NCBI GenBank assembly: GCA_018818165.1
Contig: JAHISP010000016.1
Location: 1-40,884, forward strand
Length of the DNA: 40,884 bases
Reading direction: 5' to 3'
Origin: Bacteroidota bacterium
GTDB lineage: Bacteria > Bacteroidota > Ignavibacteria > Ignavibacteriales > Melioribacteraceae
The notes beneath the pieces are model-generated. The model ran no database searches, was not told the origin of the DNA, and saw only the letters and a list, made by a program, of their open reading frames with translations. A program made the translations under genes and the position numbers. How positions within the stretch are numbered: the stretch's first letter is position 1; every line of letters starts with the position of its first letter. Shown in pieces: positions 25,823 through 36,667 of this stretch.

Positions 25823-28378
25823 TTGATGAATATCAAAAAAGTATTTTATTACGCTATACTCGGGGCATTGTTCCTTAGCTCTATTGCTGCTTCAAAAGGG
25901 GATGATAAGCTTAAAATAATTAGCACAAAAGAAGTCGGTCAAATTGAAGTTGGCGGACCTTTTGTTGGAATTGAAATACACAAGAGTTTTCCTATGATTA
26001 ATAGGATAAGCTTTTATTATCCAGTTGCCAATAGCATTGATATTAGTGAAGACTATTGGAAACGTGAGCAATATAGAATAATGTCGATGGGGTTAAAAGT
26101 TGGGGATAATCCTAAGATCATGCTCAAAGAGGAGACTTGGAAAGTAAATCAAACTCCATACGATGTTGAATTCAGCAAGGATTTGCAGAGTTCTGAAATT
26201 AATATTAAATATGAATTCTGCAAAAATATACCAGCAATGAGTGCTGAATTTACAATTGAAAACAAATCCGATTCAGTTAAAATATATGAAGTTTATCTAA
26301 GATATGAGTCAATCTTAAAAACAAGTCATACTTATGCAAAACTTGATAGTGGTGTTTCAAACATTCGTGAAAATGGAAAATTAATTTCTGTAGATTATTA
26401 CGAAGCCCAAGCTGGTAATGCACAAGTATTCTTTTATAATGCTGGTGAAGAACCAAGTTATTGTGCTTCAAAATATGTTAAAGGTAACTACTCTAATCCC
26501 GATGATTATTGGTTAAACTCATCTGAACCATTTGAAAAAAAAGGAAAGGATTCAAAACCAGTTGTTGTCTTTGTGTATAAGAAAGAATTACAGCCTGGAG
26601 AGAGTTTCCAAATAACTAATCTTATCGGGTCTGTGAAAATTAGTGAATCAAAAAGAATGCTCTCAAAGTTAACGAAGGATTATGAAAAGGAAATTACAGA
26701 TTATGAAAATTACATTTTAGAAAAATCCACCAATAAAGAAATAATCAAAACGGGAAACAAAAATATTGATTTCACAACAAATTGGGCACTAGCCGTAATG
26801 GCAACAAATGCGCATTATATTGATTCAACAATTGTTCCAATGCCAGCACAGGCTGAATACAATTTCTATTTTACACACGATGCACTTCTTACTGATTTAG
26901 CGGCTGTAAATTTTGATTTGAATAGAGTGAAAAATGATCTCACATTTATTATTAAACATGCGGATTCAAACAATGTAATTCCACATGCATATTATTGGAA
27001 GGATGGAGCATATAAAACTGAATATGCCGGCACAGAAAACTGGAATCACTTTTGGTTTACACTTCTTTGCTCGCGTTATTTAAAGCATTCTGGAGATTTA
27101 GAATTTGCGAAAACACTGTATCCATTCGTTCAAAAAAGTATTAATACAGCAATGAAGAATAAAGAAAATAATCTAATGTACTCCTTTCGTCCAGATTGGT
27201 GGGATATTGGCAGCAACTACGGACCAAGAGCATATATGACTATCCTTGCAATTAAAGCTCTTAGAGAGTACAGCTATTTTGCTTCAGAATTAAATATTGA
27301 TGCTAGCGAAATTCAGAAATATCAAGAAATATCAGATTCTCTTAATTCCAATCTTATCAATAAATTATGGAATGAGGAATTGAATTATCTGACCAGTTTC
27401 TTTGAAGATGGTACCGAGGATAAACATATTTACATGGGTTCAATGCTGGCATCACATTTTGGATTATTGGATGATGAGAAAAATTATCAACTAATGGAAA
27501 CTGCTAAAAAATATCTGTTGGATGAAAAATTAGGTGTTTACACTCTTTATCCAATGGACTTAAACAAACTAGCTGATTATATGGGCTTTGTTGAAGGTGA
27601 AGCTGGTGAGCCATATTATTATGCAAACGGAGGAATTTGGCCTCATGGTAATTCGTGGTATTTGCTCGGATTGATAAGCAATAAAAAGTATGAAGAAGCT
27701 TACAATTTCTTAATTAAAATAATGACTATGGATGGAGTAATTAATAGTCCAAACGGACAGCCAGCAATGTATGAATATAGAATTAGCGACAAAAACAATC
27801 CAGAAAATTATGGAAAGATAGATAAGCCTCAATTTTTATGGGCTGGCGGTTGGTACATTTATTCTCTTTATAATCTGTTTGGCATAAAAGAAAACAATTG
27901 GAATATTTCACTGGAACCATTTTTGCCAAATGATATTGATTCAGTAAATCTAAATATTATGGTAAAAGGTAAATTGATTCCCATCTCAATTAATGGAAAA
28001 GGGAAATATATTTCATCAATTATGTATGATACAAAAGTTGTTCCTTCATATGTATTTAATGATGATAACACAGATTACACTAAGATGTCTGTGGAATTAG
28101 GTGAGCTAAAGATGCCAATGATTTTGAACGCCGAAACTAAAATCATCAATCCAATTTACTTGTCAGAAAGTAAATTACTGGAATTTATGAGTAATTCTTT
28201 TTCAGGTAAAGAAGTTGAGGTAGAAATTATCTCTCCTTTTTCAGTATATAAAGTGTTGAACAACAATATGGAAATTGAACTTCTAAAGCAAAATAAATTG
28301 GAAGATGGAAATTATAAAATACATCTTCGCTACACTCAGAACTCAGAAGGGAATAAAATAGAATTAAGTTTTAACTAA
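25823..28378 (+). CDS. Exported six-hairpin glycosidase-like protein (GH63/94/133-like)
   Basis: 851 residues with a signal peptide (about 1-24). Residues 30-290 are beta-rich, resembling the N-terminal sandwich of six-hairpin glycosidases. Residues 300-690 are helical with recognisable stretches: FYFTHDALLTDLAAVNFD, NVIPHAYYWKDGAY, WWDIGSNYGPRAYMTILAIKALREY-type sequence, and ANGGIWPHGNSWYLLGL at about 599-615, a pattern shared with amylo-1,6-glucosidase-like and GH94 proteins. Residues 700-851 form another beta domain. The usual reading is hydrolysis or phosphorolysis of an oligosaccharide in the periplasm. The exact family is uncertain. It lies 21 bases after the multidomain secreted protein and 15 before the ABC ATPase. 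Confidence 0.72.
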   Translation: MMNIKKVFYYAILGALFLSSIAASKGDDKLKIISTKEVGQIEVGGPFVGIEIHKSFPMINRISFYYPVANSIDISEDYWKREQYRIMSMGLKVGDNPKIMLKEETWKVNQTPYDVEFSKDLQSSEINIKYEFCKNIPAMSAEFTIENKSDSVKIYEVYLRYESILKTSHTYAKLDSGVSNIRENGKLISVDYYEAQAGNAQVFFYNAGEEPSYCASKYVKGNYSNPDDYWLNSSEPFEKKGKDSKPVVVFVYKKELQPGESFQITNLIGSVKISESKRMLSKLTKDYEKEITDYENYILEKSTNKEIIKTGNKNIDFTTNWALAVMATNAHYIDSTIVPMPAQAEYNFYFTHDALLTDLAAVNFDLNRVKNDLTFIIKHADSNNVIPHAYYWKDGAYKTEYAGTENWNHFWFTLLCSRYLKHSGDLEFAKTLYPFVQKSINTAMKNKENNLMYSFRPDWWDIGSNYGPRAYMTILAIKALREYSYFASELNIDASEIQKYQEISDSLNSNLINKLWNEELNYLTSFFEDGTEDKHIYMGSMLASHFGLLDDEKNYQLMETAKKYLLDEKLGVYTLYPMDLNKLADYMGFVEGEAGEPYYYANGGIWPHGNSWYLLGLISNKKYEEAYNFLIKIMTMDGVINSPNGQPAMYEYRISDKNNPENYGKIDKPQFLWAGGWYIYSLYNLFGIKENNWNISLEPFLPNDIDSVNLNIMVKGKLIPISINGKGKYISSIMYDTKVVPSYVFNDDNTDYTKMSVELGELKMPMILNAETKIINPIYLSESKLLEFMSNSFSGKEVEVEIISPFSVYKVLNNNMEIELLKQNKLEDGNYKIHLRYTQNSEGNKIELSFN

Positions 28379-28393
28379 ATAATAAGGTTAACA

Positions 28394-29488
28394 ATGGCGC
28401 ATGTTGAATTAAGAAATATATCAAAGATATATGATGGAAAAGCAAAAGCAGTTGATAGTGTAAGTTTTGAAATTAAAGATAAAGAGTTTGTAGTCTTGGT
28501 TGGTCCATCTGGTTGTGGAAAATCTACAACGCTGCGAATGGTTGCCGGGTTGGAAGAAATTACAAGTGGCGAATTATATATTGATGATAAGCTAGTAAAT
28601 GAAGTGCCACCTAAAGATAGAGATATAGCAATGGTGTTCCAGAATTATGCTCTCTATCCGCACATGTCAGTTTTTGATAACATGGCGTTTGGATTGAAAA
28701 TAAGAAAATATAGTAAGGATGAAATCAAAAAAAGAGTTGATGAAGCCTCGAATATATTGGGTCTTAACGATTTACTACAACGCAAGCCAAAACAGCTCTC
28801 TGGTGGTCAACGTCAGCGTGTAGCATTAGGTAGGGCAATTGTAAGGAAACCAAAAGTATTTCTGTTTGATGAACCTCTTAGTAACTTAGATGCAAAACTA
28901 CGAGTTCAGATGAGAACAGAAATATCCAAGCTTCACAAAAAGTTAGAAGCTACAATGATTTATGTTACTCACGATCAAACAGAAGCAATGACAATGGGCG
29001 ATAGAATTGTTGTAATGAAAGATGGTTTTATAAACCAAATAGCCTCACCAATGGATTTATACAATTATCCCACAAATAAATTTGTAGCTGGTTTTATAGG
29101 TAGTCCGGCAATGAACTTTATTGATGGCAAAATTATATCGGAATCTGGATTGTATTTCGTTAGCTCTGATAAATCAGTTAAAATTCCTATATTGAAAGAA
29201 CAAGCAACTAAATTAGAAAAATGCATTAACACAGAAGTTACAATTGGTGTAAGACCAGAAAATATTTCACTATCCAAAGACGAAGAAAATGATTATCAAA
29301 TATCAACCACTTTGGATGTTGTTGAGCCAATGGGGAACGAAACCATTATTTATTTTAACATTGGTCAAAACCCATTGATTGGCAGAGTTCAATCAAATGA
29401 AATGCTCAATACAAATTCCAATTATAACCTTTATCTAAATTTAGGAAAATTACAATTCTTTGAAGCTGGAACAGAGAATGTAATTTGA
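28394..29488 (+). CDS. Sugar ABC transporter ATPase, MalK/UgpC type
   Basis: 364 residues. Walker A is GPSGCGKST (37-45), the Q loop MVFQNYALYPHM, the signature LSGGQRQRVALGRA, Walker B VFLFDEPLSNLDAK and the switch His in VTHDQTEAMT. A C-terminal regulatory MOP/TOBE-type region (about 240-364; VTIGVRPENISL) marks the MalK/UgpC/MsmX group, which powers sugar importers. It is the only ABC ATPase in the window and lies about 15 kb from the permeases in the same direction, so it probably serves them and may energise other importers too, as MsmX-type ATPases do. AAGG precedes ATG 28394. Confidence 0.95.
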   Translation: MAHVELRNISKIYDGKAKAVDSVSFEIKDKEFVVLVGPSGCGKSTTLRMVAGLEEITSGELYIDDKLVNEVPPKDRDIAMVFQNYALYPHMSVFDNMAFGLKIRKYSKDEIKKRVDEASNILGLNDLLQRKPKQLSGGQRQRVALGRAIVRKPKVFLFDEPLSNLDAKLRVQMRTEISKLHKKLEATMIYVTHDQTEAMTMGDRIVVMKDGFINQIASPMDLYNYPTNKFVAGFIGSPAMNFIDGKIISESGLYFVSSDKSVKIPILKEQATKLEKCINTEVTIGVRPENISLSKDEENDYQISTTLDVVEPMGNETIIYFNIGQNPLIGRVQSNEMLNTNSNYNLYLNLGKLQFFEAGTENVI

Positions 29489-29539
29489 TGAAAATAGTGC
29501 CAATATTTTAAAAGATTACCAGTAAACTTAATTGAAATT

Positions 29540-29574
29540 AGAGTCTCGTAAATTTATCTATTTGTGGAGCCTCT
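29540..29574 (+). terminator. Terminator closing the carbohydrate block
   Basis: AGAGTCTC (29540-29547) pairs with GAGCCTCT (29567-29574) with one internal mismatch, followed by TTTCTTATT. It is 52 bases after the ATPase stop and separates the locus from the housekeeping genes. Confidence 0.55.
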
Positions 29575-29745
29575 TTTCTTATTCCATTCAATATTTGATA
29601 TAACTTTTGTGTAAACCGAAATATGTAGAGTTTTAAATATTACTTATTCATGAAATCTATTTTACTGAAATATCAAGGCACTTCAATTTTAATGGAAGAT
29701 AACAAAGATTTACACTATTTTGCATAGTTAAATTTTACTAATTAA

Positions 29746-31217
<1,472 letters not shown>

Positions 31218-31289
31218 AATAATAAAACATATTTTAATCTAGTACACTTATGAAAAACAAATATTACTATATTGTCATTTAGAATAAAT

Positions 31290-31319
31290 GTGAGAAATCT
31301 TTATAAATAGATTTCTCAC
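31290..31319 (+). terminator. Terminator after yajC
   Basis: A perfect 11-bp stem (GTGAGAAATCT, 31290-31300, with 31309-31319) and an 8-base loop, followed by TTTC. It ends the tgt-yajC unit. Confidence 0.7.
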
Positions 31320-31374
31320 TTTCAAACATTGTTGAAAATGATAGATATTTTTTATAACACTAAAAGATAAAGAC

Positions 31375-32274
31375 ATGAAAACACTTTCTATAAAATCCAA
31401 TTTCCTTGCAATTGAAAAAGAATATTCATCGTATGATAATTCTAAAATAGTTATATACTCTGCACCAATGGAAAACACGGTCAGTTATGGTTCTGGAACT
31501 AAAAATGGTCCAAAGGAAATCCTAAAAGCTTCACATTATGTCGAGTTTTATGACGAAGAAATGGATAACGAGCTTTGTTTTGAAAAAGGAATAGCTACTC
31601 TTCCAATTCATAAATTTGATGAACTTAAATCGAAAAATGCAATTAATAAAATTGAAAAAGACATTTCAAAATTAATTTTAGATGATAAATTTGTTGTTAT
31701 GCTTGGTGGGGAGCATACTGTAACTCTTGGTTCTGTATTAGCGCATCACAAGAAATATGAAGATTTGTCAATTTTGCAATTTGATGCACATTCTGATTTG
31801 CGCGAAAATTATGAAGGTAGCAAATACTCGCATGCATCTGTAATGAGCAGAGTATATGAGTTTAATAAAAATATTGTTCAAGTAGGAATTAGAGCACAAT
31901 GCAAAGACGAAGGCGATTTAATTAAAAAAGATAAAATTAAAACCTTTTATGCGCGCGATATTCGGCAAGCAGAATCTCAAAAGCATTGGCAAAATGAGGT
32001 TGTTAAGAGTCTTTCAAAAAATGTATACATAACTTTTGATATTGACGGACTTGATCCAACAATTGTGCCTGCTACCGGCACACCTGAACCAGGTGGGCTT
32101 TTTTGGGATGAAACTTTAAATTTAATAAAAATGGTTGCAAAGGAAAAAAATATTGTTGGATTTGATCTTGTAGAGCTTGCTCCTTCAAAATATCATGTAA
32201 GCTCTAATTTTATTGCAGCAAAATTAGTATACAAAATGTTGAATTATGCATTTCAGGAAAAAGATTTAAAGTAG
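31375..32274 (+). CDS. speB: Agmatinase/arginase-family ureohydrolase
   Basis: 299 residues. All six manganese ligands of the ureohydrolase family are present: His114 (GGEH), Asp137, His139 and Asp141 (DAHSDLR), and Asp222 and Asp224 (FDIDGLDP). The overall sequence (YGSGTKNGPKEILKAS at the start, GTPEPGGLFWDE near the end) is closest to bacterial agmatinases, which make putrescine and urea from agmatine, although some relatives act on other guanidino compounds, so the symbol is provisional. It stands alone between two gaps. A loose TTGAAA...TATAAC pair at 31332-31358 has a short 15-base spacer and is only a weak promoter candidate. Confidence 0.88.
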   Translation: MKTLSIKSNFLAIEKEYSSYDNSKIVIYSAPMENTVSYGSGTKNGPKEILKASHYVEFYDEEMDNELCFEKGIATLPIHKFDELKSKNAINKIEKDISKLILDDKFVVMLGGEHTVTLGSVLAHHKKYEDLSILQFDAHSDLRENYEGSKYSHASVMSRVYEFNKNIVQVGIRAQCKDEGDLIKKDKIKTFYARDIRQAESQKHWQNEVVKSLSKNVYITFDIDGLDPTIVPATGTPEPGGLFWDETLNLIKMVAKEKNIVGFDLVELAPSKYHVSSNFIAAKLVYKMLNYAFQEKDLK

Positions 32275-32397
32275 ACAATTAGAAGCAAAATATATTATTT
32301 CTTTAATTATTTATTACTACAATTAGTAAAGCTATTATCATGACTGAACTTTTACAAAAATCTCTTTATATTACATTATAAAAAATTAGGTACAACG

Positions 32398-33717
32398 ATG
32401 AAAGCACTTCAGAATATATCAATCCTACTATTACTATTATTTTCCACTCTTCTTGCTCAAAATAACAAAGTTTATCTCGGAGTTATTGAAGGCGACATCG
32501 ATTTAGGATTAACGCCATACGTGAAAAGAGTTATTTCTGATGCGGAAAAAAATAATGCCTCTCTTATAATTTTCAAAATTAACACATTTGGTGGAAGAGT
32601 TGACGCAGCAACACAAATTAAAGATGCAATAATCAATTCTAAAGTTGAAACAGTAGCTTTTATTGATAAACGTGCAATTTCTGCTGGTTCGCTTATTGCT
32701 CTTTCATGTAATAAAATTGTTATGGTTCCGGGAGCATCAATTGGAGCAACAACAGTTGTTGACCAAGCTGGAGAAAAACAATCCGAAAAGGCCCAATCTT
32801 ACATGCGTTCCGAAATGAGATCAACTGCAGAACGCACTGGAAGAAGAACTGATATTGCTGAAGGAATGGTTGATGAACGTATTGAAATTGAAGGACTTGT
32901 TGATAGCACACAACTTATCACTTTAACTTCCAAAGAAGCCATGCATTATGGAATTGCTGATACTATTCTTGTAAATACTCAGGCAATATTAAAGTTTACG
33001 GAAAATGAAAATGCAAAAGTTATTAATCTTGATATAAATTGGGGCGAAGAGTTTATTCGGTTTATTAATAATCCAATAATTACATCTATTTTGATGATGA
33101 TTATAATGGTTGGATTATTTGTTGAAATCAAAACTCCAGGATGGGGAATAGCTGGAACTGCTTCACTTATAGCTCTTGCATTATTTTTTGGGTCTGGATA
33201 TATATTGGAAATTGCTTCTGTTATGGATATTCTCCTTTTTATTATAGGTGTTGTACTTTTATTACTAGAAATATTTGTAATTCCGGGCTTTGGAATATTT
33301 GGCATTGCTGGAATAATACTAATTGTAGCTGGATTATTTATGGGACTAGTTTCAGATTTTCCACTAATTGAAACTAATTTACTTTCAATGGCAATTGTGC
33401 AACTTGCCGCGTCATTTGTGCTAAGCACAATTGTAATATATTTTCTTGCTAAAACTTTACCTAAATCAAACGCATTTAATAAACTAATTCTGAATAAAGG
33501 AATTACTGAAACTTCTGGATATACATCAAAAAAAGAGCTCCAAAACTTAATTGGTATGAATGGAATTGCACTTACAGATTTACGTCCAACTGGTACAGCA
33601 ATTTTTGAAGATAAAAGATTTGATGTTGTTTCACAAGGAGACTATATCTTAAAAGATTCAAAAATTGAAGTAATTAAAGAGGAAGGCTCAAAAATTGTTG
33701 TTAAAATAATTAGCTAA
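32398..33717 (+). CDS. NfeD-family membrane serine protease (ClpP class)
   Basis: 439 residues. Residues 1-20 are a signal sequence. Residues 22-195 form a ClpP-like periplasmic protease domain: FKINTFGGRVDAATQIKDAI, then the probable nucleophile Ser98 in AISAGSLIALSCNKIVMVPG. The usual general-base lysine is not clear; the equivalent helix reads SYMRSEMRSTAERTGR. Four or five membrane helices follow (about 220-360), then a soluble OB-fold NfeD domain (about 380-439; GMNGIALTDLRPTGTAIFEDKRFDVV-type). Full-length NfeD proteins usually pair with stomatin/SPFH proteins and act in membrane quality control; no stomatin gene is adjacent here. Confidence 0.9.
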   Translation: MKALQNISILLLLLFSTLLAQNNKVYLGVIEGDIDLGLTPYVKRVISDAEKNNASLIIFKINTFGGRVDAATQIKDAIINSKVETVAFIDKRAISAGSLIALSCNKIVMVPGASIGATTVVDQAGEKQSEKAQSYMRSEMRSTAERTGRRTDIAEGMVDERIEIEGLVDSTQLITLTSKEAMHYGIADTILVNTQAILKFTENENAKVINLDINWGEEFIRFINNPIITSILMMIIMVGLFVEIKTPGWGIAGTASLIALALFFGSGYILEIASVMDILLFIIGVVLLLLEIFVIPGFGIFGIAGIILIVAGLFMGLVSDFPLIETNLLSMAIVQLAASFVLSTIVIYFLAKTLPKSNAFNKLILNKGITETSGYTSKKELQNLIGMNGIALTDLRPTGTAIFEDKRFDVVSQGDYILKDSKIEVIKEEGSKIVVKIIS

Positions 33718-33783
33718 CATATTATTTTCTTTAAACTTAGCTTATGATATTTAAATAATAAAGATGTGATATATTATCTGTTT

Positions 33784-33805
33784 TTTATGCCAAATTTAGC
33801 ATAAA
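33784..33805 (+). terminator. AT-rich hairpin after the NfeD gene
   Basis: TTTATGC (33784-33790) pairs with GCATAAA (33799-33805) around an 8-base loop, followed by TTTTAATT. It lies 66 bases after the stop. The stem is short and AT-rich, so this is tentative. Confidence 0.35.
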
Positions 33806-33899
33806 TTTTAATTCATTTATTTTAGAAAAGGGTGTAATGCTTAAGCAATTTTATTCCTTTCATTAAAATAATCTATTTGAATTATTTTTAGGATTAATT

Positions 33900-35741
33900 A
33901 TGATTCGTTCAATATTTGTTATTATTATTACAATATTATCAACTTTGGATTTATTTGGAGGTGATTCTGTAAGATTTATAGTTTTTGGGGATAGTCAATT
34001 TGGAAATCCTCCAGAATATGAAAGAATGATATACGAAGCTTCATTATTAAAACCAGATTTTGCCATACAAGTTGGTGATTTAATTAATGGCTACACTCAC
34101 GATAAAGAAAAACTTAGACGCGAGTGGAAAAGATTTAAGGGACAAATTAATCTTCTCAATGCTCCGTTTTATCCAGTTCCAGGAAACCATGATGTTGTAA
34201 CAGACCAAGCAGAAGAAGTTTATGCGGAAACTTGGGGTAAAGAAAAATTACTCTACTCATTAGATAATGGACCAGCACATATAATAGTATTGAATAGTTG
34301 GTGGGAAAGTGATGATGATAGAATTATGGAATGGCAGCGTAACTGGCTAAAAAGTGACCTTGAAAAATATTCAGAACAATTTAATAAAGAAGAACTAGCT
34401 AAAAAGTCAATATTTGTTTTTGTACATAGTCCACTTTGGAAATATCCAGATGAACATAAAGGTAAAAAAGATTGGAATTTGATTCACGATATTTTAAAAC
34501 AATATCCAGTAAAACTTGTTGTTGGTGGACATTCACACGAACATGTTTGGGAAAATAACGATGGAATTAACTATTTAATTATAAACTCTGCTGGCGTTCA
34601 AAGAGAAAATATTCGCGGTGGCAAGTTTTCTGCATTTCTGCATGTAGTTGTTGAAGAAAATGGACATGTAGAATATGCTGCAATAAAAGCTGGTTCAATT
34701 TTCCCTTTGGATACTGTGAATCCCAAAGATAGAATAGAAGCATCAAAGTTCGATATAAAAGAGAAAACAATTCTTATATCAGAATGGAATGTTGGTGAAC
34801 CGATAGACAAACAAATTGATGTTGAAATTGAAAATACTTTGAATGAAGAAATAGTTTATCATTTGGATTGGCAGATTCCATACAAAGCTGATCTTAAAAT
34901 TATTCCAGAAAGTAAATGGATTAATATTCCACCCAAAAGTTCAATTTTCGAATTATTTACTTTTGTTTCATCAAATACACCACCTATTGAACTTATGCCA
35001 TATCTTAATATAACAACTTCGGCAAAATATCGTTCTGGAGTTTTATCAAGAGATTTGGAAGATAAATATAAAAGTGAAAATGTAAATATAGATGGATACA
35101 CACCAGCAATAAAACTAGAAGAAAATTTCACTTATGAAGGACATTATAAGCTTTATCTTCCACCTAAATCTTTAGTGAAGAAGAAAAGTGGGGACATTAA
35201 AATAGATGGTGTTTTTGATGAAAAAGCTTGGATAGAAGCAAATACTTTTTGTTTTGGTGGTAAAACATTAGATGAAGTTAAAACAGAAATTCGCTTATTA
35301 TATAATGATGATTTTCTTTACGTAGCTGCGCGCATGGAAGAGCCATTCCCATCTGGAATTCATACTTCGGCTGAAGGTGAAATTCCATTTACATGGAATG
35401 ATGACGACATAGAATTCTTTTTTGATACACAAAAAAGTCAGATTGATTATACACGACTTTTCCAAAATGCTGCTGGAACACGATTTAACTCTCTTCAAAG
35501 ATGGGTTGAAAATAAGTATTTTGTAAGTAAATATGAAAGCAAGATTGCTATAAATGACGATAATTGGTCATTAGAAATGGAAATACCTTGGTCAGATATT
35601 GACTTAAAAAAAGCACCACTTTCAGGCGATGAATGGGGTTTTAATATTGGAAGAAACCGTCCACAAGGAATGGTAAAACAGTTTACTTGGGCTGGGGGAG
35701 TATATAATCCTCAAAAATATGGAATTTTATTGTTTGAATAA
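33900..35741 (+). CDS. Exported metallophosphoesterase with C-terminal CBM9-like domain
   Basis: 613 residues with a signal peptide (about 1-20). Residues 24-270 are a calcineurin-like phosphoesterase: GDSQ (Asp31, with Gln33 where the family usually has His), GDLING (Asp60), GNHD (Asn96, His97), VHSPLW (His176) and GGHSHEH (His211, His213). Residues 285-400 form a beta domain. Residues 440-613 resemble carbohydrate-binding family 9/DOMON-type modules (IKIDGVFDEKAWIEANTF, LYNDDFLYVAARMEEP, WNDDDIEFFFDTQKS, WGFNIGRNRPQGMVKQFTWAG-type). It is probably periplasmic or surface-located and acts on a phosphate ester linked to a glycan or lipid. The substrate is unknown. The stretch before it (33718-33899) holds only the hairpin noted separately. 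Confidence 0.85.
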   Translation: MIRSIFVIIITILSTLDLFGGDSVRFIVFGDSQFGNPPEYERMIYEASLLKPDFAIQVGDLINGYTHDKEKLRREWKRFKGQINLLNAPFYPVPGNHDVVTDQAEEVYAETWGKEKLLYSLDNGPAHIIVLNSWWESDDDRIMEWQRNWLKSDLEKYSEQFNKEELAKKSIFVFVHSPLWKYPDEHKGKKDWNLIHDILKQYPVKLVVGGHSHEHVWENNDGINYLIINSAGVQRENIRGGKFSAFLHVVVEENGHVEYAAIKAGSIFPLDTVNPKDRIEASKFDIKEKTILISEWNVGEPIDKQIDVEIENTLNEEIVYHLDWQIPYKADLKIIPESKWINIPPKSSIFELFTFVSSNTPPIELMPYLNITTSAKYRSGVLSRDLEDKYKSENVNIDGYTPAIKLEENFTYEGHYKLYLPPKSLVKKKSGDIKIDGVFDEKAWIEANTFCFGGKTLDEVKTEIRLLYNDDFLYVAARMEEPFPSGIHTSAEGEIPFTWNDDDIEFFFDTQKSQIDYTRLFQNAAGTRFNSLQRWVENKYFVSKYESKIAINDDNWSLEMEIPWSDIDLKKAPLSGDEWGFNIGRNRPQGMVKQFTWAGGVYNPQKYGILLFE

Positions 35742-35828
35742 GAAGATTATCAAACAAAGCTATCGAAAAATATGTTTCTTTTTACATATATTTCATTTTA
35801 AATATAATTTTAATAAAATTAGAGTAAA

Positions 35829-36623
35829 ATGCCTAGACTGACAAAAGAAAAAATAAAAAATAAACTTAATTATCATTACAAAGCGTTTGACAGAAAAACC
35901 ATTTCTCCAGATCCTTTAGAATTTCCACATAGATTCAGTGATAAAAATGATATTGAAATATCCGCGTTTCTTGCATCAGTTTTTGCTTATGGAAGCGTAG
36001 TACAAATTCTAAAAACCTTAGAATCTATATTTAGTATCATTGGAAATGAACCTTTTAACTTTGTTATAAACTATAATTATAATAAAGATAAAGTGTTATT
36101 TAAGGATATTAAACACCGGTTTTATACTGGGGAAGATATTGCGGCACTTTTTGCTGGATTAAATGTAATTTATCAGACATATGGTTCATTAAATTATTTA
36201 TTTTTACTCTATTATTTTGAGAAAGCTGATAATATAAAGGGAGCACTTTCTTTTTTTTCAAATAATTTAACAGATATTGTTACAAAATCTTCAAAAATCA
36301 CATCAAGTGGAATTAAATTTATGTTTCCAGACCCATTGAAGGGTAGTGCTTGCAAAAGACAGAATCTTTTTCTTCGCTGGATGATTAGAAACGATGAACT
36401 TGATTTTGGACTCTGGAAAGAAATTCCAACCCGTCAGCTTGTAATTCCTGTTGATACTCATATTGCACAAATTAGTCAAAAATTAAACTTAACTAAACGA
36501 AAAAATGTATCTTGGAAAATGGCAGAAGAAATAACAAATAATTTGAAAAAGTTTGACGAAAATGATCCTGTTAAATATGATTTTGCATTATGTCACATTG
36601 GAATGAGAAAATTAGATTTTTAA
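35829..36623 (+). CDS. TIGR02757 (DUF2400) family protein
   Basis: 264 residues, mostly helical, no signal or membrane segment. The family pattern is seen in PLEFPHRFSDKNDIEISAFLASVFAYGSVVQILKTL-type sequence near the N-terminus, MFPDPLKGSACKRQNLFLRWMIR in the middle, and VIPVDTHIAQISQKLNLTKRK followed by DPVKYDFALCHIGM at the end. The C-terminal part resembles the helix-hairpin-helix region of base-excision DNA glycosylases (PVDTH motif), but no enzymatic function is established. It lies 44 bases before the lipid-kinase gene and is probably co-transcribed. Confidence 0.88.
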   Translation: MPRLTKEKIKNKLNYHYKAFDRKTISPDPLEFPHRFSDKNDIEISAFLASVFAYGSVVQILKTLESIFSIIGNEPFNFVINYNYNKDKVLFKDIKHRFYTGEDIAALFAGLNVIYQTYGSLNYLFLLYYFEKADNIKGALSFFSNNLTDIVTKSSKITSSGIKFMFPDPLKGSACKRQNLFLRWMIRNDELDFGLWKEIPTRQLVIPVDTHIAQISQKLNLTKRKNVSWKMAEEITNNLKKFDENDPVKYDFALCHIGMRKLDF

Positions 36624-36667
36624 TATCCCAACAATTAACCCATTAAACAATTAAAGAATAGTAAGCA

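Noticed and set aside
31332-31358. TTGAAA...TATAAC as promoter of the agmatinase-family gene
   Set aside because: The 15-base spacer is too short for a normal sigma-70 promoter and AT-rich matches are common.
32979-33428. 149-codon open frame on the minus strand
   Set aside because: It lies entirely within the NfeD gene; its Ile/Ser/Asn-rich product mirrors the hydrophobic segments of the real protein.
35770-35789. Hairpin ATATGT/ACATAT as terminator after the phosphoesterase gene
   Set aside because: Six AT-rich pairs with a T-rich loop are expected by chance in this DNA; too weak to call.
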